A stretch of 64,000 bases of DNA, from the NCBI RefSeq assembly GCF_037201815.1, contig NZ_CP147407.1:1550001-1614000 (forward strand). The letters run 5' to 3'. Origin of the DNA: Metabacillus sp. FJAT-52054 (GTDB lineage: Bacteria; Bacillota; Bacilli; Bacillales; Bacillaceae). The notes beneath the pieces were generated by a model. The model saw nothing but the letters and a program-made list of their open reading frames with translations. It did not search any database and was not told the DNA's origin. The translations under genes were made by a program, and so were the position numbers. Shown here in pieces: positions 7,276 to 16,087 of the stretch; positions within the stretch are counted from its first letter, which is position 1; every line of letters starts with the position of its first letter.

Positions 7276-8364
7276 ATGGAAGTGAAAAAGGTAATGTGGC
7301 TAGAACTTTTTTATGACCTGATTTTTGTGGCTGCTGTTGCGAAAGCCACCCACTTGCTGCTGCATGTGGAACAAGGGATGGTACCGGCTGAATATTTGTT
7401 CAAGTTTGTTTTAATTTTCGTTCCTATTTGGTGGGCATGGGTTGGCCAGACGCTGTTTATTAACCGGTTTGGAGAGGATTGTTTTACCCAGCGAATATTT
7501 ATGATCATTCAAATGATTTTTGTAGTATTAATGACAGCAAGTCTTTCTTTTGATTTTGACCCCTATTACTTGCCTTTTCTAATTGGGTATTCAGGAATTC
7601 GTTTCTTAACCTCAATGCAGTACTTATGGGTTCTCAGACGGGTAGATGATTCAAGCAAGCCAGCTGCAAAATATCTGGGCTTTGCCTTTTTAATTGGAAT
7701 AACTATCTCCGGGTCTTCCATTTTCTTTGATTCCTGGCTTCGATATTTTCTTTTATACCTTGGTATTTTTGCCGATATTGCCTTACCTGTTCTGGGGCGT
7801 AAATTTTTGGCCAAATCTCCTGCCAATGCTCCTCATTTGCTGGAGCGTTTTGGATTGTTTACGATCATTTTATTTGGAGAATCCATTGTTAGTTTAATTG
7901 CGATTCTGCATCTTGAAAAAGGAGATTTCAATGCAATCGTATTTGCTATTGTATCATTAGCAGTAGTGATAGCGATGTGGTGGCAATACTTTGACAACAT
8001 TGAAAAAAGAGTAGATAAAGAAAAGAAAACAACCGGGCAGACCATTATATACGGACATTTATTTATCTTTATGTCGCTAAGCGCAATGGCAGCTGCTATT
8101 CAATTAGCTTTTCTTCATAAGATTGACTATCCGTTTTTATTATTGATATCTTTTGCAGCCGCTTTTCTGTATTTCTTTTCAACAACTCTTGTGTTTCATA
8201 GGTTCCGTTTTATCACTCAGCGGCTAACCATGTATCATCTTTTCTTTCTTCTGGCTACTTTGGGCGTATTCCTGATTTTTGATCTGATCATCGTCGTTCC
8301 AAGTATAGTGATTTTTATTCAGCTGGCCATATTCTTTATCATTTTTGCAAAAGTGACCGTTTAG
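7276..8364 (+). CDS. LtrA family (low temperature requirement A) membrane protein
   Basis: A 362-residue membrane protein that opens KVMWLELFYDLIFVAAVAK, the family signature. About ten hydrophobic segments and FGLFTIILFGESI near residue 200 follow. LtrA was named from Listeria mutants that fail to grow in the cold; the molecular role is unknown. AAAGGAGG just upstream supports ATG 7276. It occupies the place between ccpC and dapH where B. subtilis has the ykuNOP flavodoxin genes. Confidence 0.88.
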   Translation: MEVKKVMWLELFYDLIFVAAVAKATHLLLHVEQGMVPAEYLFKFVLIFVPIWWAWVGQTLFINRFGEDCFTQRIFMIIQMIFVVLMTASLSFDFDPYYLPFLIGYSGIRFLTSMQYLWVLRRVDDSSKPAAKYLGFAFLIGITISGSSIFFDSWLRYFLLYLGIFADIALPVLGRKFLAKSPANAPHLLERFGLFTIILFGESIVSLIAILHLEKGDFNAIVFAIVSLAVVIAMWWQYFDNIEKRVDKEKKTTGQTIIYGHLFIFMSLSAMAAAIQLAFLHKIDYPFLLLISFAAAFLYFFSTTLVFHRFRFITQRLTMYHLFFLLATLGVFLIFDLIIVVPSIVIFIQLAIFFIIFAKVTV

Positions 8365-8481
8365 CACTAAGATTATAGGCAGTCTCAAAACAGAATGGGC
8401 TTTGTGATGAATATGCTTGTCAATTAACCGCTCCGTTTGATAGAGTAAAAAAGATAATAAACTAGATGGAGGACGATACAT

Positions 8482-9192
8482 ATGAAAATGATGGATGCAA
8501 ATGAGATTATTTCATTTATTCAAAATAGCACGAAATCCACACCTGTAAAGGTTTACGTTAAAGGTGATGTTGAAGGAATCGATTTCGGGGCTTCCTCTAA
8601 AACCTTTTTAAATGGCGGCAGCGGAGTCGTTTTTGGTGAATGGACTGACATTAAAGAAGCAATTGAAGCCAATGAAAGCAAGATTGAAGACTATGTTGTA
8701 GAAAATGACCGCCGCAACTCAGCGATTCCATTACTTGATATGAAAGGAATTAAAGCGCGCATTGAGCCTGGCGCCATTATCCGTGATCAAGTTGAAATCG
8801 GAGACAACGCCGTAATCATGATGGGTGCCTCCATTAACATCGGTTCTGTTATCGGAGAAGGAACAATGATTGATATGAATGTGGTTCTTGGCGGAAGAGC
8901 AACCGTTGGAAAGAACTGCCACATCGGTGCGGGTTCCGTACTTGCAGGTGTCATTGAGCCGCCTTCCGCAAAGCCTGTTGTGATTAAAGATGATGTATTG
9001 GTTGGAGCAAACGCTGTAATCCTTGAAGGCGTAACAGTCGGTAAAGGAGCAGTTGTTGCAGCTGGAGCAATTGTAGTTGAAGACGTAGCCCCTTACACAG
9101 TAGTTGCTGGAACCCCTGCTAAGAAAATTAAAGATATTGATGAAAAAACAAAATCTAAAATTGAAATCAAACAGGAGCTTCGTCAACTGTAA
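8482..9192 (+). CDS. dapH: DapH, tetrahydrodipicolinate N-acetyltransferase
   Basis: A 236-residue protein that acetylates tetrahydrodipicolinate with acetyl-CoA, the first committed step of the acetylase branch to diaminopimelate and lysine. The N-terminal part ([19 protein letters not shown]) is typical of DapH, and from about residue 90 the left-handed beta-helix hexapeptides are clear ([24 protein letters not shown] repeats up to [12 protein letters not shown]). GGAGG at 8468-8472 supports ATG 8482; a second start three codons on is possible. dapL follows after 68 nt, so the two acetylase-pathway enzymes are co-transcribed. Confidence 0.95.
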   Translation: MKMMDANEIISFIQNSTKSTPVKVYVKGDVEGIDFGASSKTFLNGGSGVVFGEWTDIKEAIEANESKIEDYVVENDRRNSAIPLLDMKGIKARIEPGAIIRDQVEIGDNAVIMMGASINIGSVIGEGTMIDMNVVLGGRATVGKNCHIGAGSVLAGVIEPPSAKPVVIKDDVLVGANAVILEGVTVGKGAVVAAGAIVVEDVAPYTVVAGTPAKKIKDIDEKTKSKIEIKQELRQL

Positions 9193-9260
9193 GAAGCTGC
9201 ATATGCTGTGCGCGGGTGTCTTTCATCCGCGCATTGCTATATCTTTTGGAGGCTGATCAA

Positions 9261-10385
9261 ATGCTCTCGCTGGAAAAAATGACTGCGATCCGCAGGGATC
9301 TTCATCAAATACCTGAGCTTGGTTTTCAGGAATTCAAAACCCAAAAATATCTGCTTCAGTTCTTTGAACAGCTTCCTGCAGACAGGTATGAATTAAAGAA
9401 ATGGCGAACAGGATTGCTTGTTAAAGTAAAAGGAACGAATCCTTCAAAAATTATGGGCTACAGGGCGGATATTGACGGACTTCCAATTACAGAGGAAACA
9501 GGCTATTCCTTTTCATCAGCCCATGAAGGGATGATGCATGCATGCGGCCACGATTTCCACATGACGATCGGGCTTGCTATTGCAGAGCACTTTATCTTTC
9601 ATCCAATTGCAGATGACCTCCTTGTTATTTTTCAGCCGGCAGAGGAAGGGCCGGGCGGTGCAAAGCCGATGATGGAAAGCAAGGAATTCCTTGACTGGAA
9701 GCCTGATTTCATTACAGCTCTTCATATTGCCCCTGACCTTACACCGGGAACCATTGGAACGAAACCCGGCTTGCTTTTTGCCAATACGTCAGAGCTTTTT
9801 ATTGATTTGAAAGGGAAAGGCGGTCATGCCGCCTATCCTCATACAGCTAAAGATATGATCGTTGCCGCAAGCCAGCTGGTCGGGCAATTTCAAACCATCA
9901 TTTCAAGAAACGTCGATCCGCTTGACAGTGCTGTCATTACGGTAGGGAAAATAACAGGCGGCACGGTACAAAATATTATTGCTGAAAATGCAAGGCTGGA
10001 AGGGACAATCAGAACCCTTTCTGCACAATCCATGGGTAAAGTAAAAGAAAGAATAGAAGCCCTTGTAAAAGGACTTGAAATGGGCTATGAATGTGAAGCA
10101 AAGATAGATTACGGGGCAATGTATTACCAAGTATTTAACGAACCTGAGCTTACTCAGGAATTTATGGAGTTTGCGGACGGGCTTTCTTTTGTTCAATTTG
10201 AAGAAAGCAAGGAAGCGATGACAGGAGAAGACTTTGGATATTTTCTATCAGAAATACCAGGCTTCATGTTTTGGCTTGGCACCGGCTCGGAATACGGTCT
10301 CCATCATAGCAGACTCCAGCCTGATGAAACAGCAATGGAAACGGCCCTTCGCACAATGACCGAATATTTTTCATTCAAATCCTAA
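9261..10385 (+). CDS. dapL: DapL, N-acetyldiaminopimelate deacetylase
   Basis: A 374-residue M20-family amidohydrolase that removes the acetyl group from N-acetyl-LL-diaminopimelate. Metal-site segments are visible: [11 protein letters not shown] near residues 94-104, a catalytic EEGPGG near 130, and HIAPDLTPG near 160. The C-terminal HHSRLQPDE contributes the last ligand. The frame opens at 9216, but TTGGAGG at 9246-9252 and the family N-terminus ([16 protein letters not shown]) place the start at ATG 9261. It follows dapH, and ykuS comes 55 nt later. Confidence 0.94.
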   Translation: MLSLEKMTAIRRDLHQIPELGFQEFKTQKYLLQFFEQLPADRYELKKWRTGLLVKVKGTNPSKIMGYRADIDGLPITEETGYSFSSAHEGMMHACGHDFHMTIGLAIAEHFIFHPIADDLLVIFQPAEEGPGGAKPMMESKEFLDWKPDFITALHIAPDLTPGTIGTKPGLLFANTSELFIDLKGKGGHAAYPHTAKDMIVAASQLVGQFQTIISRNVDPLDSAVITVGKITGGTVQNIIAENARLEGTIRTLSAQSMGKVKERIEALVKGLEMGYECEAKIDYGAMYYQVFNEPELTQEFMEFADGLSFVQFEESKEAMTGEDFGYFLSEIPGFMFWLGTGSEYGLHHSRLQPDETAMETALRTMTEYFSFKS

Positions 10386-10440
10386 ATTGTGGAATAAACA
10401 CCTCCGATTTGAGGCACCTTATCAGACAGGAGGTGTTTTT

Positions 10441-10686
10441 ATGCCAAGAATAGGTGTAGAACAATCATTAACCAATGTAGAAGAAGCGCTTAAATCGATG
10501 GGCTATGATGTGGTGCAGATCCGCAGTGAAGAGGATGCCAAATCCTGTGACTGCTGCATTGTAACCGGTCAGGATAATAACATCATGGGAATCAGCAACA
10601 CAGTTACAGAAGGTTCTGTTATTGAAGCGAGCGGATTATCAGCTGAAGAAATTTGCCAGCAGGTACAGCATCGTCTTAATCAGTAA
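10441..10686 (+). CDS. ykuS: YkuS, UPF0180 family
   Basis: An 81-residue protein beginning [17 protein letters not shown], with a CDCCIVTG segment near the middle and an acidic C-terminal helix. It matches UPF0180/YkuS, a small family of unknown function confined to Firmicutes. AGGAGG just upstream supports ATG 10441. It comes after dapL as in B. subtilis and ends at a clear terminator (10687-10710). Confidence 0.9.
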   Translation: MPRIGVEQSLTNVEEALKSMGYDVVQIRSEEDAKSCDCCIVTGQDNNIMGISNTVTEGSVIEASGLSAEEICQQVQHRLNQ

Positions 10687-10712
10687 AAAGCCAGCGCAGC
10701 TGGCTTTTTTGT
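10687..10712 (+). terminator. Intrinsic terminator of the dapH-dapL-ykuS unit
   Basis: AAAGCCAGC (10687-10695) and GCTGGCTTT form a stem around a short loop, followed by six or more T. Confidence 0.88.
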
Positions 10713-10759
10713 TTGGAATGGCTGGGCAAGAGGTTAACAAGGGGGATATGAGAGTTTGG

Positions 10760-10950
10760 TGCCAGGCATCACGAGGGAAAGAGTGCGATGCCAGGCAAGA
10801 ATGCCAGGCATGGATAGAAAAGAGTGCGATGCCAGGCAAGAATGCCAGGCACGGAGGGGAAAAGAGTGCGATGCCAGGCAAGAATGCCAGGCATGAAGGG
10901 GAAAAGAGTGGGATGCCAGGCATGAAGGGGAAAGAGTGCGATGCCAGGCA
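10760..10950. repeat. Tandem array of nine TGCCAGGCA motifs
   Basis: Nine exact copies of TGCCAGGCA start at 10760, 10789, 10802, 10830, 10843, 10872, 10885, 10914 and 10942. Copies are mostly paired 13 bp apart (joined by AGAA), with 28-29 bp between pairs made of GAGGGGAAAAGAGTGCGA-like sequence, giving a unit of about 42 bp. The array lies between the terminators of convergent ykuS and ykuT and codes for nothing credible; ORFs across it on both strands are simple repeats of the unit. Confidence 0.85.
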
Positions 10951-10957
10951 AAAACAC

Positions 10958-10985
10958 TAGAAAAAAAGAGCCTCAATGGCTCTTT
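10958..10985 (-). terminator. Intrinsic terminator of ykuT
   Basis: AAAAAAGAGCC and GGCTCTTTT flank the loop TCAAT. Read on the minus strand the stem ends in a T-run; it can also work on the plus strand. Confidence 0.75.
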
Positions 10986-10987
10986 TA

Positions 10988-11836
10988 TCATGCGTTACCT
11001 GAAGGCTCTTTTTTCTCCATATAAACCTGATGAGGAAATGGGATTTCAATGCCATTAGCATCAAAAGCTTCTTTAAATGCTTTTCTTAGTATGCGTTCGG
11101 CTCCCCATTGTTCTCCGTTTTCTGTTTTTGCTATAACCCGGATCACTACGTCTGAGGCTCCAAGAGTTTGTACACCGATGACGTTTGGTCCTTCTACAAT
11201 TGATGGCGTTTCGGCTGCCACTTTATCACACACATCCTGCATCACTTTAATTGCGTAGTCAATGTCATCGTCATAAGAAATTCCAATGTCCACAAGTGCG
11301 CGCATGTTGCCCCTGGTATGGTTGCTAAGATTTGTGATCTCCCGATTCGGGACGTAGTGCAGCGTGCCGTCAAACCCGCGGATTTGGGTAGTTCGAAGGC
11401 CAACCTGTTCAACGATTCCAGAGAAACCAGCTGTCGTAATATAGTCTCCGACGTCCAGCTGGCGTTCAAGAAGCAGGAAAAATCCAGTTACAACGTCACT
11501 GACAAGTCCCTGTGCACCAAAGCCAATAGCAAGCCCTACGACACCGGCTCCTGCCAAGAGGGCAGTGGCATCGTATTCAAAGACCTGAAAAACCATTACA
11601 ACGAAAATAAAAACCAATATGTATCCAAAAACGTTTAAGGACAGACTTTGAAGGGTCATTGCCCTGCCGGGGGATACCTGCTGACGGTTTTGAACCTTTT
11701 GGAAGGTTCTTTCAATTAGACGGCTTCCGATTGCTTTGACAATAAGGAAGGCGATTAATATGATGACGAGTTTAAGTGTGATGATTCCTGCATTTGTCAG
11801 CAGCCCAGCCCAGTTGATTTTCTGTATTATATCCAT
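10988..11836 (-). CDS. ykuT: YkuT, MscS-type mechanosensitive channel
   Basis: A 282-residue small-conductance mechanosensitive channel. It has about three membrane helices; the last is Gly/Ala-rich ([24 protein letters not shown]), the pore-lining TM3 signature. The beta domain follows, with [23 protein letters not shown] and [12 protein letters not shown]. The channel opens on membrane tension and releases solutes after osmotic downshock. The frame extends to 11899, but GGAAG 6 nt before ATG 11836 (MDIIQKINW) is the best start. It is convergent with ykuS across the tandem array, as ykuT is adjacent to ykuS in B. subtilis. Confidence 0.92.
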   Translation of the reverse strand: MDIIQKINWAGLLTNAGIITLKLVIILIAFLIVKAIGSRLIERTFQKVQNRQQVSPGRAMTLQSLSLNVFGYILVFIFVVMVFQVFEYDATALLAGAGVVGLAIGFGAQGLVSDVVTGFFLLLERQLDVGDYITTAGFSGIVEQVGLRTTQIRGFDGTLHYVPNREITNLSNHTRGNMRALVDIGISYDDDIDYAIKVMQDVCDKVAAETPSIVEGPNVIGVQTLGASDVVIRVIAKTENGEQWGAERILRKAFKEAFDANGIEIPFPHQVYMEKKEPSGNA

Positions 11837-12063
11837 TTGCATCTTCCTTTCTTTCCAAACAATAGGGGATAAGCTAATCATTTTGTTACCCTTCCCCAAG
11901 CATGTTAAACTTAAATTGCTCCGGGAAATGAAAATTCATTGACCAGTTTAACATAGGTTTTTTCTTAATAAAAACAAAAACCTTCATGTTTTGCATGATT
12001 TAGGGTATAACAAATAGAGTGTTAATCAGTATATCCGCTAATTAAATTAATTATCATTTAACA

Positions 12064-12091
12064 TTGACTAAAAATAGCTATCTGCTATAAT
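12064..12091 (+). promoter_or_regulatory. Sigma-A promoter of ykuU
   Basis: TTGACT (12064-12069), 16 nt and TATAAT (12086-12091) form a near-consensus promoter about 80 nt before the ykuU start. Confidence 0.8.
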
Positions 12092-12173
12092 AGGCAATGT
12101 GAAAAATGAATAGGTGTTGAGAAAAGACCATTTTTTTTCTCAATTGCTTTAATAAATACTGGAGGGATACATA

Positions 12174-12716
12174 ATGGCAGAACGTATGGTAGGAAAACAA
12201 GCACCCCGTTTTGAAATGGAAGCCGTATTGGCTAACAAAGAGTTTGGCAAAGTAAGTCTTGAAGAGAACATGAAAAACGATAAGTGGACCGTTCTTTTCT
12301 TCTATCCGATGGATTTCACATTTGTTTGCCCGACTGAAATCACAGCAATGTCTGACCGCTATGATGAGTTCGAAGATCTTGATGCTGAAGTAATCGGTCT
12401 TTCTACAGATACAATCCACACTCACTTAGCTTGGATCAACACAGATCGTAAAGAGAATGGTCTTGGAGATCTTCGTTATCCGCTTGCTGCAGATACGAAT
12501 CACGCTGTATCACGTGATTACGGAGTACTAATTGAAGAAGAAGGCGTAGCACTTCGCGGGCTTTTCATTATCAACCCTGAAGGCGAGCTTCAATATCAAA
12601 CCGTATTCCACAACAACATCGGCCGTGACGTGGATGAAACACTTCGTGTGCTTCAAGCGCTTCAAACTGGCGGACTTTGCCCTGCTAACTGGAAGCCAGG
12701 ACAAGCTACACTTTAA
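12174..12716 (+). CDS. ykuU: YkuU, typical 2-Cys peroxiredoxin
   Basis: A 180-residue AhpC/Prx1-type peroxiredoxin that reduces peroxides. The peroxidatic Cys is in FTFVCPTEI near residue 50 and the resolving Cys in GGLCPANW near residue 168, so the full 2-Cys mechanism is possible. GGAGG supports ATG 12174 and a strong promoter lies at 12064-12091. ykuV, a thioredoxin-like reductant, follows after a terminator, as in B. subtilis; the pair suggests that YkuV or a relative recycles YkuU, though this is inference. Confidence 0.95.
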   Translation: MAERMVGKQAPRFEMEAVLANKEFGKVSLEENMKNDKWTVLFFYPMDFTFVCPTEITAMSDRYDEFEDLDAEVIGLSTDTIHTHLAWINTDRKENGLGDLRYPLAADTNHAVSRDYGVLIEEEGVALRGLFIINPEGELQYQTVFHNNIGRDVDETLRVLQALQTGGLCPANWKPGQATL

Positions 12717-12728
12717 TTGAATAGCTGA

Positions 12729-12755
12729 AGGTCTAACTGCTGTTAGGCCTTTTTC
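12729..12755 (+). terminator. Intrinsic terminator between ykuU and ykuV
   Basis: AGGTCTAAC (12729-12737) pairs with GTTAGGCCT (12742-12750), one G-U pair, with a T-run after. It may be partly read through into ykuV. Confidence 0.8.
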
Positions 12756-12781
12756 TTACTAAAAAATGCAGGAGGGCTATT

Positions 12782-13237
12782 ATGAAACTACGTGAACCAA
12801 TGCCGGAACTGAACGGCGCAGTGGAATGGCTGAATGGCCAGGTAACAAAAGAGGAGCTTACAGGGGAAAAACCTACATTAATCCATTTCTGGTCTGTTAG
12901 CTGCCATCTTTGCAAGGAAGCTATGCCTCAGGTTAACCAGTTCCGTGATGAATATAAAGACAAATTGAATGTCGTCGCTGTTCATATGCCGCGTTCAGAA
13001 GATGATCTAAGTCTGGATGCGATTAAAAAGACAGCCGAAGAGCATGGGATCCATCAGCCGATTTTCGTTGATAGTGAGCATAAACTGACGGATGCTTTCG
13101 AAAATCAATATGTACCAGCTTATTATGTTTTTGACAAAGAAGGCAATCTGCGTCATTTCCAAGCCGGGGGAAGCGGAATGAAAATGCTTGAAAAGCGTGT
13201 TAACCGCGTCCTTTCCGAAACAGAAAACGCTGAATAA
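12782..13237 (+). CDS. ykuV: YkuV, thiol-disulfide oxidoreductase
   Basis: A 151-residue TlpA/ResA-like thioredoxin-fold protein. The active site is SVSCHLCKEAMPQ near residues 39-51 (CHLC) and the cis-Pro segment is YVPAYYVFD. There is no signal peptide, so it works in the cytosol. B. subtilis YkuV has the same CHLC site and a characterised redox fold. GGAGGG before ATG 12782. A strong hairpin terminator (13242-13277) closes the conserved yku block. Confidence 0.93.
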   Translation: MKLREPMPELNGAVEWLNGQVTKEELTGEKPTLIHFWSVSCHLCKEAMPQVNQFRDEYKDKLNVVAVHMPRSEDDLSLDAIKKTAEEHGIHQPIFVDSEHKLTDAFENQYVPAYYVFDKEGNLRHFQAGGSGMKMLEKRVNRVLSETENAE

Positions 13238-13241
13238 ATGG

Positions 13242-13278
13242 CAGCCCGGTGTTCAATTATGAACACCGGGCTGTTTTA
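13242..13278 (+). terminator. Intrinsic terminator of ykuV
   Basis: Perfect 13-bp stem CAGCCCGGTGTTC / GAACACCGGGCTG (13242-13254, 13261-13273) and TTTT. Confidence 0.9.
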
Positions 13279-13403
13279 ATCTCCCCTTTGCGTTTTATCA
13301 ATAGCAGCCTGAGGATGGGCTGTACACTGTCCCCGAAGTTATGTATATTCACTTTCAATACGTTGAACCGCTCTTCAATTTGACTGAATGCTCATGTATG
13401 GGT

Positions 13404-14027
13404 TCATGATTTATCCTCTATTCCGGAATGATGGGACCGTTTGGATTGTAAGATGGCTATATGTAATCCTGCCAAAGGAAATAAGCACCATTTTTCAGAA
13501 CCGGGCTTCTCTCTTTTCATCCACCAATAGGAGTAAATAACAAGCACGATGAAGTCGGCAGTCTTTACACTGACAAGCTTGGATTGCATAAAAGCTTCCT
13601 GATAAGCGCTGAATCTGCCTTGAAACAGTCCGTATACATATAAGGATAACGTCGCCAGCAGGAGTGGCAGGATGACTAGATTGCTTAATAGGATTCTGCC
13701 TGCTCTTCTAACGTTACTGCGCTTCTTGCGGTCTTTCCCTTTAAAAAATAAATAGGGCAAAAGGGAGAATGCACCTAATCCAAATGATAATAAAGCAAAT
13801 GGCCATGCCGGTACAGAATAATGATCCTGGCGAAGGTACAATCCTGACCAGACAATTGGAAAAATTCCAAGAAAAGAGAATACCATCATAATTAGCGGAT
13901 CAAGTTCCTTGTAATTTCCAGCTAATAAGCTTTTAAGGACCGGATCCTGGAGTCCACCCTGCCCGGGAGCTAAAAACAGGGCATAGGCAACGAGTATGAA
14001 CCAAAGCCATTTCATAATAAAATTCAA
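13404..14027 (-). CDS. Multi-pass membrane protein, unknown function
   Basis: A 207-residue protein with about five hydrophobic segments (residues 5-22, 43-62, 73-95, 110-132, 155-170) and a charged loop rich in Lys/Arg (GKDRKKRSNVRRAGR). The motif DPLIMMVFSFLGIFPIVW near residue 43 recalls plant and cyanobacterial membrane proteins of unknown role, but I do not recognise a named family. It stands alone, divergent from the cold-shock gene. Confidence 0.7.
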   Translation of the reverse strand: MNFIMKWLWFILVAYALFLAPGQGGLQDPVLKSLLAGNYKELDPLIMMVFSFLGIFPIVWSGLYLRQDHYSVPAWPFALLSFGLGAFSLLPYLFFKGKDRKKRSNVRRAGRILLSNLVILPLLLATLSLYVYGLFQGRFSAYQEAFMQSKLVSVKTADFIVLVIYSYWWMKREKPGSEKWCLFPLAGLHIAILQSKRSHHSGIEDKS

Positions 14028-14056
14028 CTCCGATTCGAAATAATTTTCAAGTAAGG

Positions 14057-14085
14057 TTGTACTTTTTATTTAAATATAGTATGAT
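14057..14085 (+). promoter_or_regulatory. Promoter of the cold-shock gene
   Basis: TTGTAC (14057-14062), 17 nt and TATGAT (14080-14085). The predicted start near 14092 gives a leader of about 150 nt, typical for cold-shock mRNAs. Confidence 0.65.
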
Positions 14086-14099
14086 GATACTTGTAAAGT

Positions 14100-14196
14100 T
14101 AAAGTGTTCCATTTCCTCTTGAAGTTCACATACAATAGGGATGTATCTCACGTGACACTTTAGGGATGCTGCTTATTGTATGTGAATTTTTTATTT
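14100..14196 (+). promoter_or_regulatory. Structured leader of the cold-shock gene with two interleaved stems
   Basis: TTCACATACAATA (14125-14137) pairs exactly with TATTGTATGTGAA (14174-14186) and is followed by a T-rich tract like a terminator. TAAAGTGT (14100-14107) pairs with ACACTTTA (14155-14162). The arms alternate, so the two stems are mutually exclusive or form a pseudoknot. A temperature-sensitive switch or attenuator is the likely meaning. Confidence 0.6.
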
Positions 14197-14243
14197 ACAC
14201 AGGTAAAGGAAATGCGCATAAATAAATTTTTGGAGGTACCAAC

Positions 14244-14444
14244 ATGGAAACAGGTACAGTAAAATGGTTTAACTCAGAAAAAGGATTCGGATTCATCCAA
14301 CTTGAAGATGGAAACGATGTATTCGTTCACTTCAGCGCTATTCAAGGTGAAGGTTTCAAAACTCTTGAAGAAGGCCAAAAAGTTGAATTCAACGTTGTTG
14401 AAGGCCAACGCGGACCTCAAGCAGAAAACGTTACTAAACTTTAA
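14244..14444 (+). CDS. Cold-shock protein (CspA/CspD family)
   Basis: A 66-residue single cold-shock domain. RNP1 is KGFGFIQ (residues 13-19) and RNP2 is VFVHFSAI (residues 26-33). Such proteins bind single-stranded RNA and DNA and act as RNA chaperones. It is closest in pattern to B. subtilis CspD/CspB; which paralogue cannot be told here. GGAGG before ATG 14244. A leader of about 150 nt with competing stems precedes it and a terminator at 14464-14500 follows. Confidence 0.95.
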   Translation: METGTVKWFNSEKGFGFIQLEDGNDVFVHFSAIQGEGFKTLEEGQKVEFNVVEGQRGPQAENVTKL

Positions 14445-14463
14445 TTTTCTGACTTAACCGTCT

Positions 14464-14500
14464 AAAGTCTTGATTCATTTTTATGAATCAAGGCTTTTTT
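14464..14500 (+). terminator. Intrinsic terminator of the cold-shock gene
   Basis: CTTGATTCAT (14469-14478) pairs with ATGAATCAAG (14483-14492), extended by flanking pairs, then T6. Confidence 0.88.
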
Positions 14501-14570
14501 ATATTTTTTTCTGAAACTGTCTGGAAAGATCATCACATACATGCGATGATTGATGAAATCAGCATTGAAA

Positions 14571-14584
14571 TGATAGCGCTTTAA
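14571..14584. promoter_or_regulatory. cre-like CcpA site before sacA
   Basis: Read on the minus strand, TTAAAGCGCTATCA differs from the cre pattern TGAAAGCGCTATCA at one position. It lies immediately upstream of the ribosome binding site, where bound CcpA would block transcription in the presence of glucose. Confidence 0.6.
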
Positions 14585-14599
14585 TAGGGGGATTTTAAA

Positions 14600-16087
14600 T
14601 TGAATCAGGATTACATAATGAAGATTCAATCAGCAGATGCAGCGGTTTCTGAAAAAGGAGCAGCGATTAGAGAGAGTTCACATAGACTTGGCTATCATAT
14701 TAGTGCCCCTTCTAATTGGATCAATGATCCTAACGGATTAATTCATTTTAAGGGAGAATATCATGTGTTTTATCAGCATCATCCGTTTGGAGAGGATTGG
14801 GGCCCGATGTATTGGGGGCATGTGAAAAGCAAGGATCTTGTTCACTGGGAACAGCTTCCGATTGCTCTGGCGCCCTTTGAGGAGTATGACCGTGATGGAT
14901 GCTTTTCAGGAAGTGCTGTAGTGGAAGATGGGTTGTTAACTCTTATATACACCGGCAATGTATGGCTGGATGATCAGCAAAAGGAACTGAAGCAGGTTCA
15001 GTGTATAGCGAGAAGCGAAGATGGAATTTCCTTTATTAAGGATACTCAAAATCCCGTTTTGGAATCGGTGCCTGAAGATGGATCAAGTCACTTCAGAGAC
15101 CCTAAGGTGTGGAAAGAGGGTTCATTTTGGTATATGGTGCTTGGCACACAAAAAGATGGGTTAGGCAAGGTTGTTCTTTACCGTTCAGAAAAATTGACAG
15201 ACTGGGAATACTGCGGAGTCCTGGCTGAAAATAGAAACGAAAACCTGGGGTATATGTGGGAATGCCCTGACATATTTGAGCTGGGGGGGAAACATGTTCT
15301 TCTCATCTCTCCTGAAGGAATGGAACAGGAAGGGCCTCTCTACGCTAATTTAAAGCAGACTGGCTATTTTGTTGGGGACTTTTCCTATGAAACGCTGAAG
15401 TTTGACTATGGGCGTTTTGAGGAGCTGGATAAGGGGCATGATTTTTATGCAGCCCAAACGTTTCTGGATGATACCGGAAGGCGCATTCTGATTGCTTGGA
15501 TGGATATGTGGGAACAGGATATGCCATCAAAACACGATGGATGGGCGGGTGCATTAACCATACCCCGTGTTCTTTCACTAAGCGAAGAAGGACGCGTGCT
15601 TATGAACCCGGTTGCGGAGCTTGAATCTCTCAGGGGTGAAAAAAAGGTTTCCATGCAGGAAATTACAGTTGAAGAAGAATGTACGATTGGGTTCGCTGAT
15701 ATGGCTGAGATCATAGTGGAATTTACAGTTGAAGATCCGGCTCTCCAGGCATTTGGTTTAAAGCTGAGATGCGGTGCTGAAGAGGAAACGGTTGTTACGG
15801 TTGACCTGACATCTTCTAAGCTTTTTCTGAACAGGGAGAAGAGCGGCAGGGGTCCTGGCGGTGGAATACGTGAAGCGGACCTGTCGAGAACTGATAGGGT
15901 CAAGCTTCATATTTTTCTCGACCAATCATCGGCAGAGATTTTTGCAAATCGGGGAGAAGCGGTTATGACCTCTAGAATTTATCCAGAGAGAACTAGCACT
16001 GCGATTAAGTTATTTTCAATTGGCGGGAAAGTTTGTGCTCACTCAGTAAATGTATGGAAGCTTAATGAAGGATATATACAACGATGA
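14600..16087 (+). CDS. sacA: Sucrose-6-phosphate hydrolase (GH32, SacA/ScrB-type)
   Basis: A 495-residue GH32 beta-fructosidase. The nucleophile motif is NWINDPNGL near residue 40, the RDP motif is SHFRDPKVW near 170, and the acid/base is WECPDIF near 217; a C-terminal beta-sandwich follows. Intracellular length and no signal peptide indicate cleavage of sucrose-6-phosphate to glucose-6-phosphate and fructose. The start is TTG 14600 after GGGGG. No PTS sucrose permease or LicT/LacI-type sac regulator lies next to it, so uptake must be encoded elsewhere. The stop overlaps the grpB-like gene by 4 nt (ATGA). A cre-like site lies at 14571-14584. Confidence 0.92.
   Translation: MNQDYIMKIQSADAAVSEKGAAIRESSHRLGYHISAPSNWINDPNGLIHFKGEYHVFYQHHPFGEDWGPMYWGHVKSKDLVHWEQLPIALAPFEEYDRDGCFSGSAVVEDGLLTLIYTGNVWLDDQQKELKQVQCIARSEDGISFIKDTQNPVLESVPEDGSSHFRDPKVWKEGSFWYMVLGTQKDGLGKVVLYRSEKLTDWEYCGVLAENRNENLGYMWECPDIFELGGKHVLLISPEGMEQEGPLYANLKQTGYFVGDFSYETLKFDYGRFEELDKGHDFYAAQTFLDDTGRRILIAWMDMWEQDMPSKHDGWAGALTIPRVLSLSEEGRVLMNPVAELESLRGEKKVSMQEITVEEECTIGFADMAEIIVEFTVEDPALQAFGLKLRCGAEEETVVTVDLTSSKLFLNREKSGRGPGGGIREADLSRTDRVKLHIFLDQSSAEIFANRGEAVMTSRIYPERTSTAIKLFSIGGKVCAHSVNVWKLNEGYIQR

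Noticed and set aside
10760..10950. CRISPR array
   Set aside because: Motif spacing alternates between 13 and 28-29 bp, the spacers are themselves repeated and no cas genes are near.
10734..10991. Overlapping ORFs on both strands with HAWHSCLASHSFP-like repeats
   Set aside because: They are translations of the tandem TGCCAGGCA array; multiple frames are open only because of the repeat unit.
12040..12060. Possible Fur or PerR box upstream of ykuU (TTAATTATCATTTA)
   Set aside because: Only one half matches TGATAAT; the other half fits poorly, so no site is claimed.
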